Assembly: GCA_964529715.1 (NCBI GenBank)
Contig: CAZGXI010000001.1
Coordinates: 124,001-188,000 of the forward strand
Source of the DNA: CAZGXI01 sp964529715
GTDB taxonomy: Bacteria > Chloroflexota > Anaerolineae > Aggregatilineales > Ch27
Length of the DNA stretch: 64,000 nucleotides
Direction of reading: 5' to 3'
The translations under genes were made by a program, and so were the position numbers. The notes beneath the pieces are model-generated. The model saw only the letters and a list, made by a program, of their open reading frames with translations. It had not been told where the DNA came from and ran no database searches. This document shows positions 51,715 to 58,756 of this stretch, piece after piece. Positions within the stretch are counted from its first letter, which is position 1. Every line of letters starts with the position of its first letter.

Positions 51715-53046
51715 CTAGCTGTAATCGTCCCAGAAGTTGCGCTTGCCGCGCTTCTCGGCCTCGCCGGCGCGCCCGCGCCGATGCGTTTCGTCGAACTGTT
51801 CTGGCTTGATCGTCAGGCGCTCGCCCGCGTTGAGCGCCGCCACACCCTTTTGCATCCCTTCCTCGCGTCCCGGATTCTCTAGCAGCAGTGGGCCACGCGT
51901 GTAGGCGTCTTCCGGTTCGTAGTAAGTGGTAATGAAGCCCTCATAGTTACGCAGCACGATCTTGTGCGGCGATTGGCTAAGCACATAGTTCGGCATCACG
52001 GGAATCTTGCCGCCGCCGCCCGGCGCGTCGATCACATAAGTCGGCACGGCATAGCCGGAGGTATGTCCGCGCAGCGCCTCGATGATCTCGATGCCCACCG
52101 ATACCGGCGTGCGGAAGTGCCCCGCGCCCTGTACCAGGTCGCATTGATAGAGATAATATGGGCGCACGCGGTTGCGGACGAGCTTGTGCACCAGTTCCAT
52201 CTGCACTTCAGGGCTGTCGTTCACGCCGCGCAGCAGCACCGACTGGTTGCCCAGCGGGATGCCCGCATCGGCCAGCTTCGCCAGGGCGCGGCTGAGTTCC
52301 GGCGTAATCTCTTTGGCATGATTGACGTGGATGTTCATCCAGAACGGGTGGTACTTGCGCAGCATCTCTACCAAATCGTCGGTGATGCGCTGCGGCAAAA
52401 AGACCGGCACACGCGAGCCGATGCGGATGATCTCCACATGCGGAATCGCGCGCAGGCGCGCCAGGATGTTCTCCAAGCGGTTCTGCGGCATCGTCAGCGG
52501 GTCGCCACCCGAAAGCAGCACGTCACGCACCTGGGGCGTGCGGGCGATGTAATCGATCTGGGCATCGTTGTCTGAGCGGCTGAAATTGGCCGACGGATCG
52601 CCCACGATGCGCGAGCGGGTGCAGTAGCGGCAGTAGGATGCGCACTCGGTTGTCACCAGCATCAGCACGCGGTCTGGGTAGCGGTGCACCAGTCCCGGCA
52701 CCGGCGAATGGGCGTCTTCAGAAAGCGAGTCGGCCATCATCGCGTCGAAGCCTTCCAGTTCCATCCCTTTGGGAATGACCTGGAGGCGAATCGGATCGTT
52801 CGGGTCATCGGGATCGATCAGGCTGGCGAAGTAGGGCGTGATGTCCACGCGGAACTTGCCGCTGGCCTGCAGGCCCGCGCGCTCCTCCGCAGTCAGGTTA
52901 AGCACTTGGGCGAGTTCATCGACCGAGTTCAGGCGGTGGCTCATTTGCCAGCGCCAGTCGTTCCATTGCTCATCAGACACGTCGGCCCACAGCGCGGGAC
53001 GCGGCGTGACAGCGGTTTTGAGATCGTAGGTCACTTCTGCCACCAT
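51715..53046 (-). CDS. kamA: KamA-family radical SAM enzyme (lysine 2,3-aminomutase type)
   Basis: The protein (443 residues) has CASYCRYCTRSRIVG, the CxxxCxxC that binds the radical-SAM iron-sulphur cluster. VLLSGGDPLTMPQ follows, then HVEIIRIGSRVPVFLPQRIT and a C-terminal PLP Lys region around YVIDAPGGGGKIPVMP. This is the lysine or glutamate 2,3-aminomutase layout. The product, beta-lysine, can serve as an osmolyte after acetylation or in lysine fermentation. No ablB-like acetyltransferase or other lysine fermentation gene is adjacent. AGGAGGAA precedes the ATG. Confidence 0.9.
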   Translation of the reverse strand: MVAEVTYDLKTAVTPRPALWADVSDEQWNDWRWQMSHRLNSVDELAQVLNLTAEERAGLQASGKFRVDITPYFASLIDPDDPNDPIRLQVIPKGMELEGFDAMMADSLSEDAHSPVPGLVHRYPDRVLMLVTTECASYCRYCTRSRIVGDPSANFSRSDNDAQIDYIARTPQVRDVLLSGGDPLTMPQNRLENILARLRAIPHVEIIRIGSRVPVFLPQRITDDLVEMLRKYHPFWMNIHVNHAKEITPELSRALAKLADAGIPLGNQSVLLRGVNDSPEVQMELVHKLVRNRVRPYYLYQCDLVQGAGHFRTPVSVGIEIIEALRGHTSGYAVPTYVIDAPGGGGKIPVMPNYVLSQSPHKIVLRNYEGFITTYYEPEDAYTRGPLLLENPGREEGMQKGVAALNAGERLTIKPEQFDETHRRGRAGEAEKRGKRNFWDDYS

Positions 53047-53215
53047 GGATGTTCCTCCTACAGCAAAACATGGCTACCATGCACAGATGTCTTTGGACAG
53101 TAGATCAGATGTTAGCATACGGGGGAGCGCATCACAAGACTGGCGCGCGCAAGAGAGTAGCACGCGACAAAAGCTGTCGCTACAATCAGGCGCCACATCG
53201 ATAGGAGTCTATCTC

Positions 53216-54541
53216 ATGCGCCGTACAGAGTGGCTGGTCTGTCTGCTGCTGGGAATCGCCGGGCTGAGCCTGATCCTGGCCGCGTCGCAAGCCGAACCGC
53301 GTGTGTTCGCCCAGGCCGCGCCGACGGCGACCCCATTTTATCAGATCAACACCGATCCCGACTTAAACGCCGCAATGGACTATGTCGAACAGGCCGTCAG
53401 CATCCTGCGCGATCTCGCGCCGCGTGCAGAGGTGACGCGCGCCTTCCTCTCGCGCGAAGAACTGCTGGACTACCTGGTCGGCCTGCTGGACCACGAATAT
53501 CCGCCGGAGCGCGCCCGTGATGATGTCATTTTCTACCACGCCTTTGGCTGGATGGACCTGGATACCGACCTGCGGGCGATCCAACTGGCCGTGCTGACCG
53601 AGCAAGTCGGCGGCTTCTATGACCCCGACCTGGACGCCATGTTCGTCATCAGCGAAAACGCCGAGATGGACCCGCTGAACCAGATTCTTTACGCCCACGA
53701 ATTCACCCATGCCCTGCAAGACCAGCACTACGACCTGAACGCGCTGGGCCTGGGGACGGAGAACAGCATCGGCGCGCCAGACGAACTGCTGGCCGTACAG
53801 GCGTTGGTCGAGGGCGATGCCATGCTGCTGACCGAGGGCTTCGAGAACTGGTTGGTCCGGTCGAACCCGGTGGCAATGCTCAATGTGTTGGGAGAGGCCC
53901 TGTTCCTGCAAACCGAGGCGCTGTTTGCCGCGCCGCCGATCTTGCAGGCGGAGTTGACGTTCCCTTACATCGAGGGACGGAACTTCGTCTATACGCTCTT
54001 CATGGCGCAAAACGGCTGGAACTTCGACAGCATCTACGCCGATCCGCCCACCACAACCGCGCAGATTCTTCACCCAGAATTATACGTCGCAGACCGGGAG
54101 GCGGTAGAGGTGACAGTGGAACCGCTGGACGCGGCATTGAGCGACGGCTGGCGGCTGGTCTACGACCGGACGCTGGGCGAGTTTTACCTGCGGGAGTATC
54201 TGCGCACGGCCATCTCCCAGCTCACCGCCGGCAATGCCGCTGCCGGATGGCGCGGCGACCGCTATCGCCTGTACTTCAATGACCTCACACAGGAGACGGC
54301 GCTGATCTTGCGCATCGCCTGGGACAGCCCGCAAGATGCCGCCGAGTTCACCGCCGCCTATCGCAGCTACGGCGCAACCCGCTTCGGCGATCCCGGTGTG
54401 CGGACAGGCCCCTACAGCACCTGCTGGTATGCCGACGAAACGCTATGTCTGTGGTCTGGGGCGCACGAGTCATTGATCGCACTCGTGCCCGATCAGACCT
54501 ACCTCGCCGCCGTGATCGCCACGCAGCAGCCCGTACAGTAA
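53216..54541 (+). CDS. Secreted HExxH metallopeptidase-like protein
   Basis: A signal peptide (WLVCLLLGIAGLSLILAASQ) follows a good TAGGAG. The protein (441 residues) has LYAHEFTHALQDQHYDL, the zinc-binding HExxH, and further on QALVEGDAMLLTEGF, whose Glu is likely the third ligand. This matches a family of uncharacterised bacterial gluzincin-like proteins with a long N-terminal segment. It is probably exported and active outside the cytoplasm. A terminator hairpin overlaps the stop codon. Confidence 0.8.
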   Translation: MRRTEWLVCLLLGIAGLSLILAASQAEPRVFAQAAPTATPFYQINTDPDLNAAMDYVEQAVSILRDLAPRAEVTRAFLSREELLDYLVGLLDHEYPPERARDDVIFYHAFGWMDLDTDLRAIQLAVLTEQVGGFYDPDLDAMFVISENAEMDPLNQILYAHEFTHALQDQHYDLNALGLGTENSIGAPDELLAVQALVEGDAMLLTEGFENWLVRSNPVAMLNVLGEALFLQTEALFAAPPILQAELTFPYIEGRNFVYTLFMAQNGWNFDSIYADPPTTTAQILHPELYVADREAVEVTVEPLDAALSDGWRLVYDRTLGEFYLREYLRTAISQLTAGNAAAGWRGDRYRLYFNDLTQETALILRIAWDSPQDAAEFTAAYRSYGATRFGDPGVRTGPYSTCWYADETLCLWSGAHESLIALVPDQTYLAAVIATQQPVQ

Positions 54542-54563
54542 GGACACGGGGCAGCCGTGTCCT
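54541..54563 (+). terminator. Terminator after the metallopeptidase
   Basis: AGGACACGG pairs perfectly with CCGTGTCCT around five bases. The last base of the TAA stop is part of the stem. Confidence 0.65.
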
Positions 54564-54750
54564 TGCCTGATCTGTTCGGTCTCATACCGGTCTGACCGGC
54601 TTTTGCCACCGTTCCTAAAACTCAGGGCCGCTAGCCCTGCCTTATCATGACCAGTGCGCATTTTGTTGTCCCCCATTCCGCCGCTTCGGGTTAAACTACG
54701 GTCCACCAATTGACTGCCGGACATTTACGAGAACATCAGGGGAGGCGCCT

Positions 54751-55764
54751 GTGTCCGCTCAACAACCGATCCGCCTGGGCCTGATCGGCGCGGGAATCTT
54801 CGCCAGGGAAGCGCACGTCCCGGCGCTCAAGGCGCTGGAAGGAGCTTTCGAGGTTGTGGCCGTGTGCAGCCGTTCCGGCGACTCCGCCGCCGCGCTGGCT
54901 GCCCAGTTACCCGGCCCAGTCGCCGTCGAAAACGACATCGCCGCCTTGCTGGCACGGGGCGACGTGGAGGCGGTGAGCATTATCCTGCCGATTGACCAGA
55001 TGCCGCAGGTAGTCGAGATGGCTCTGACCGCCGGGAAGCACATCATCAGCGAGAAGCCGGTAGCCCCGGATGTGGCAACCGGGCGGCGGCTGTTAGAAAG
55101 TCACGCGCGCCGGGACGGCCAGGTGTGGATGGTGGCGGAAAACTGGCGCTACGAGGCCGCATTCGTGCGCGCCGCCGAGATCGTCCGCAGCGGCGAGATC
55201 GGCAAACCGCTGGCCTGTCATTGGGCGATTCACGTACCGATGAATGTGGACAACAAATACTACCGCACCGCATGGCGGCGCGCCGGGACCTTCCCCGGCG
55301 GCTTTATCCTGGACGGCGGCGTGCACCATATCGCCGTACTGCGCCTGATTCTGGGCGAAGTGGCAGGCGTCAATGCCGCGTCAACCCTGTTCCACGCGGA
55401 CCTAGCCCCGGTCGATACGCTGAGCGCGGCCTTACAGTTCGAGCGTGGGACGGTGGGCGCTTACGTGATTACCTATGCCACCGGGGCGCCCTGGCCGCCT
55501 GCGCTCTACATCGCTGGGGAAAGCGGCGCGCTGCGCATCCAGCTTCACGAGATCGAGATCACCGGCAGCGGCGGCAGCCACATCATCCCCTTCGACGAGG
55601 TAAACGGTGTGCAGGCCGAACTGGCCGCCTTCGCCGCCGCCATCCGCCAGGGACGCCCTCACCGCAACACGCCGCAGCAGGCGCTGCAAGATGTGGCAAT
55701 CATCGAGGCCATGCTGCGTTCGGCGCAGATGGGCCAGCGCGTCGCGCCGGAACGGGTGGTCTAG
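54751..55764 (+). CDS. Gfo/Idh/MocA-family oxidoreductase
   Basis: A GTG start follows GGGGAGG. The protein (337 residues) has RLGLIGAGIFAREAHVPALK (Rossmann Gly-x-Gly), VAVCSRSGD, HIISEKPVAPDVATGR with the conserved Glu-Lys-Pro, and GGVHHIAVLRLILG. These NAD(P)-dependent enzymes oxidise or reduce sugars, inositols and related compounds. The exact substrate is not readable. It is the only enzyme of its kind in the window. Confidence 0.88.
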   Translation: MSAQQPIRLGLIGAGIFAREAHVPALKALEGAFEVVAVCSRSGDSAAALAAQLPGPVAVENDIAALLARGDVEAVSIILPIDQMPQVVEMALTAGKHIISEKPVAPDVATGRRLLESHARRDGQVWMVAENWRYEAAFVRAAEIVRSGEIGKPLACHWAIHVPMNVDNKYYRTAWRRAGTFPGGFILDGGVHHIAVLRLILGEVAGVNAASTLFHADLAPVDTLSAALQFERGTVGAYVITYATGAPWPPALYIAGESGALRIQLHEIEITGSGGSHIIPFDEVNGVQAELAAFAAAIRQGRPHRNTPQQALQDVAIIEAMLRSAQMGQRVAPERVV

Positions 55765-55778
55765 GGGGACGGAAACTG

Positions 55779-56126
55779 CTACTGCACCCACGCCGAAATG
55801 ACAGGCACGTTCACCCACTCACCCCGGTACGCCTGATAGGCCCACAGGAAAAACAGCAGGTAGGCCAACGCCCCCAGGCCCAGCGTCACACACGTGACCG
55901 GGACCAGCGCGACCGCCGTCACCAGGGAGAGGATGGCGTTGTAGCGGACAAAGGGACGATCCTTCGTCTGCGGCGCGATCAGCAGCAGGAGGCTGACCCA
56001 GGGCCATAAGCCCACAATCTGTAGCCAGCACAGCGCCGCCCACCCTCGGTCGTCGGTGGTGAGTTCTGCCATCGGGACGGCGGTCAGGTCATCGTTTTTG
56101 CGCTTTTCTTTGGCTATCGGTTCCAC
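55779..56126 (-). CDS. DUF4870/Tic20-like membrane protein
   Basis: The GTG at 56126 has GGAG eight bases upstream. The 115-residue protein has three hydrophobic stretches (WAALCWLQIVGLWPWVSLLLL, YNAILSLVTAVALVPVTCV and GALAYLLFFLWAYQAYRG), with VRYNA as in DUF4870. It is an inner-membrane protein of unknown function. It converges on the oxidoreductase. Confidence 0.7.
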   Translation of the reverse strand: MEPIAKEKRKNDDLTAVPMAELTTDDRGWAALCWLQIVGLWPWVSLLLLIAPQTKDRPFVRYNAILSLVTAVALVPVTCVTLGLGALAYLLFFLWAYQAYRGEWVNVPVISAWVQ

Positions 56127-56219
56127 GCGAGATACTCCTTCCACAAGCATTCAAGTCTCTTGCTGAATATACGTGGTGGGATCGGGCAGGGTTGCAAGTT
56201 CTTTCGCGGGACACGTGTA

Positions 56220-56241
56220 GGGGCACGCCATGACGTGCCCC
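56220..56241. repeat. GTAGGGGCACG hairpin
   Basis: GGGGCACG pairs with CGTGCCCC around six bases, preceded by GTA. It matches the type of hairpin seen at 47555. It lies in the gap between two minus-strand genes. Confidence 0.55.
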
Positions 56242-56279
56242 CATCTCCTCAGAACATATGCAAGTCGCCTGACGGGTGT

Positions 56280-57194
56280 CTACACTGCCTCTTCCTCACT
56301 CTCCTCCCCCGACGGCAGTAGCGCGATCAGGCCGAGCGTGCCCATGTCGGCAAAGAGCATCGGGGCCAGCAGCGGCGCGCCGCGCAGGAAGCGTTCCGGT
56401 ACGATGTTTGTCCCCCGCACCAGACCGCTTCGGGTATGCAGGTACAGTCCGATCAGGCCAACCACGATCAGCGCGATCATGCTCACCAACACGGTGATCC
56501 GATCCCCCCGGCTGGGTTTTGCGATCAGACCAAGCATGATCGTGGCGGCAGTGGCGAACACCCCTACCACCGTCGGAATCCACACCAGCGCGTTGGCGAA
56601 GTTAAAACGCCCGTGATCTAGCACACTGCTCAGCAGCGTCGCCAGAATGCCCAGGCCGACCCAGATCAGATATTGGCGCGTCTTGCTGAACGGCACACGC
56701 CAGGTGAACAGCCCCGGCGCGACCATCCGCCCGCTACCGGGCGGGTCTTCGTAGACGGCAGCGATCACGCCCAGCACACCGATCAGCGAGAAGGTCAGCG
56801 GCCCGATAATCGGCGGCGCGAATACGGCCAGGTCCAGCGCCCGGCCCGGCGCGCCCGGTCCGCTCGGCGGGATGGCGCGCTGCACGTGAAAGTAGGCCCC
56901 CAGCAGGCCAACGACGATGCTGGCGGCGAAAACAGCAAAGGCCAGCAGCACGGCTTCTCGCCGCCGCCGCAACGCGATCACCCCCGCCACCAGCAGCAGC
57001 AACCCCGCCACCGGCCCGAAGATGATCGGAATCCACTCATACGGGCGGATTGTGCCGTTCATGCCGTGCGCCATGTAGATGTCCAGGCCGAGAAAGGCCT
57101 CGTTGACCGCAACCATCAGCAGCATGATCTGGTCGCGCGTGATGGGGATACGCCGCCCGGCGATGACAAACCCCTGTGAGGTCACGGCGATCAT
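56280..57194 (-). CDS. Eight-helix membrane protein with internal duplication, partner of the octaheme cytochrome
   Basis: I start at the ATG at 57194, seven bases after GGAGGG and just past the cytochrome stop. The protein (304 residues) is two similar halves of four helices. In the first, HGMNG (His43) and WIP (residue 54) lead to GLLGAYFHVQRA (His103). In the second, HGRFN (His194) and WIP (205) lead to GLIGLYLHTRSG (His253). The endings (APPIIGPLTFSLIGVLGVIA / APLLAPMLFADMGTLGLIAL) also match. His pairs 59-60 residues apart at helix ends could bind two b-type haems or form a quinone site. I do not recognise a named family. It probably links the octaheme cytochrome to the quinone pool. Confidence 0.65.
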   Translation of the reverse strand: MIAVTSQGFVIAGRRIPITRDQIMLLMVAVNEAFLGLDIYMAHGMNGTIRPYEWIPIIFGPVAGLLLLVAGVIALRRRREAVLLAFAVFAASIVVGLLGAYFHVQRAIPPSGPGAPGRALDLAVFAPPIIGPLTFSLIGVLGVIAAVYEDPPGSGRMVAPGLFTWRVPFSKTRQYLIWVGLGILATLLSSVLDHGRFNFANALVWIPTVVGVFATAATIMLGLIAKPSRGDRITVLVSMIALIVVGLIGLYLHTRSGLVRGTNIVPERFLRGAPLLAPMLFADMGTLGLIALLPSGEESEEEAV

Positions 57195-57198
57195 CGCC

Positions 57199-58497
57199 CT
57201 ACCCTCCGCTGTCATCGACGGCAGCTTCGAGGTGCTCGGCAGCGTATTCGCGCAGTTCGGCCAGGTCGCTCAACAGCTCGTAAGCGCCGTGCCACTGCGA
57301 GTAGTCCGGCCCCTGCATCCACACGCCGAACTTGGTCGTGCGGCCCCAGTGATGCCACAGCTCAAAGATGGTGTACTCGATGGGTTCGTCGAACTGCTCC
57401 GGCGTCAGCGCGCCTGCCTCGCGCAGTTGCGCGACGATGTCCTGCCCTTCCTGGGTCAGTTCGTTGGTCCGCTCGACCGCAGCGTCGGCGGCGGAGTAGA
57501 AGTCGTTCACAAAGTTCGGATTGTGGCATTCCAGGCACACCCCCTGCATCCGCACCAGGTTGTCCTGGTAGCCGGGGCGACGCTGTGAAATCGCCGGGAA
57601 CAGGAACCAGGTGAGGCGGTCGCCCACGTCGTGCGTCGTGCCGGTCGTGCCGAAGCCACTCATGTGGCAGATGGCGCATGTGGGCGCGGGGAAGTCCTCG
57701 ACCGTCAATGTGCCGGGTTCGGCTTCCCAGTTCCAGCGTTCCCCGCCGGTGTGATAGGCGATGCCGTGCGGCGACTCCTCATAGATTTCGTACTGTGGGT
57801 GGTCTGGCCCGATGTGGCAGAAGTTGCAGGTTTCCGGCTTGCGGGCCTGTTCCAGACTGAATTCGTGGCGCAGGTGGCACATCTGACACTCGCCCGCCGT
57901 GCCGTCTTCGTGCGGACGCCCGATGTTGTGGCAGCCGTAGCAGGTAAAGCGCGTCAGGTCTTCCCCTTCCATCGCGGCGATGATGTTGCGCGAGAGGTCG
58001 GGGTTGGCCTGCGCCTCCGGCACGGCGGTATACAGCGCCAGGTGCTCCGGCGCAAGGTCCTGCGCCCCGGCGACGGCCACGTAAGCGGCGATGCCGTGCC
58101 GGCTCTGGTTATACTGCGCCACCTCGGCGGCATGACAGTCGTCACACATGGCGGGCGTGGGCGAATTGATGACCCACGTCCCCTCGTGCTCGATGGCGCC
58201 GGGATAATCCTGCGCAACGACATGGCAGGCTTCACACATCACGTCGGCGGCGGCCATCGTGCTCACGCCATACTGCTGCACGATGCCCGGCGTGGCGGTG
58301 CGGTGGCACGCCACGCAGGCGTTGGTGCTGTTCACCAGGACGTTCGTCCGCTGCGCGACGGTGCGAACCTCGCCCGTTTCCCCGGCGATTCCCGCCGTCC
58401 CGGCGGCGGGCCGGAACACGACGGCGATCACCAGCACCAGGCCGATAAACACGATGGTGACGACGGCGGCGACGATCAACACACGCTGACTCTGCAT
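57199..58497 (-). CDS. Membrane-anchored octaheme cytochrome c (hydroxylamine oxidoreductase-like)
   Basis: Start at the ATG at 58497, after GGGGG. An N-terminal helix (VLIVAAVVTIVFIGLVLVIA) anchors the protein. Eight CxxCH motifs follow: CVACH, CEACH, CDDCH, CYGCH, CQMCH, CNFCH, CAICH and CLECH. The C-terminal GPDYSQWHGAYELL matches the octaheme HAO/OCC family. Members oxidise hydroxylamine or reduce nitrite or hydroxylamine; whether the cross-linking Tyr for oxidation is present cannot be settled by eye. At 432 residues it is shorter than typical HAO. The next gene (four-base gap) is the duplicated membrane protein, and an FNR box lies upstream. Confidence 0.88.
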   Translation of the reverse strand: MQSQRVLIVAAVVTIVFIGLVLVIAVVFRPAAGTAGIAGETGEVRTVAQRTNVLVNSTNACVACHRTATPGIVQQYGVSTMAAADVMCEACHVVAQDYPGAIEHEGTWVINSPTPAMCDDCHAAEVAQYNQSRHGIAAYVAVAGAQDLAPEHLALYTAVPEAQANPDLSRNIIAAMEGEDLTRFTCYGCHNIGRPHEDGTAGECQMCHLRHEFSLEQARKPETCNFCHIGPDHPQYEIYEESPHGIAYHTGGERWNWEAEPGTLTVEDFPAPTCAICHMSGFGTTGTTHDVGDRLTWFLFPAISQRRPGYQDNLVRMQGVCLECHNPNFVNDFYSAADAAVERTNELTQEGQDIVAQLREAGALTPEQFDEPIEYTIFELWHHWGRTTKFGVWMQGPDYSQWHGAYELLSDLAELREYAAEHLEAAVDDSGG

Positions 58498-58623
58498 AAG
58501 CGAATCCCCCTTTTCAGACAGAGAAAGCCGATAAGTGTCGCCTGCTATTGGAGACGCCATAGCCATCTCCTTACCAGATCAGTATCGCACAGATCGGTAG
58601 GGAAACACAACGCCCCCAGTCTC

Positions 58624-58666
58624 AGCATAGCGCCTGGGGGCGGCGAGGAACTTGATGTGGATCAAG
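58624..58666 (-). promoter_or_regulatory. FNR-type box and -10 of the octaheme operon
   Basis: CTTGATGTGGATCAAG (58651-58666) is a perfect palindrome containing the FNR consensus TTGAT-N4-ATCAA. On the minus strand TATGCT (58629-58624) lies downstream. If transcription starts seven bases after it, near 58617, the box is centred at -41.5, the standard activating position. The operon's first codon is about 120 bases further. A 9-bp GC stem (58611-58641) surrounds the -10. Confidence 0.7.
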
Positions 58667-58756
58667 AGAAACAACCCCTTCCTTAGAACAGAATATCAAT
58701 TATTTGACACTATATACGATGTGGGTACGAAAGATGATGTTGGTGTACATCGTCCC

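Noticed and set aside
51715..53046. KamA-type radical SAM enzyme as a maturase of the Cys-tailed peptide
   Set aside because: Its motifs fit lysine 2,3-aminomutase, it has no peptide-recognition domain and it lies 16 kb away.
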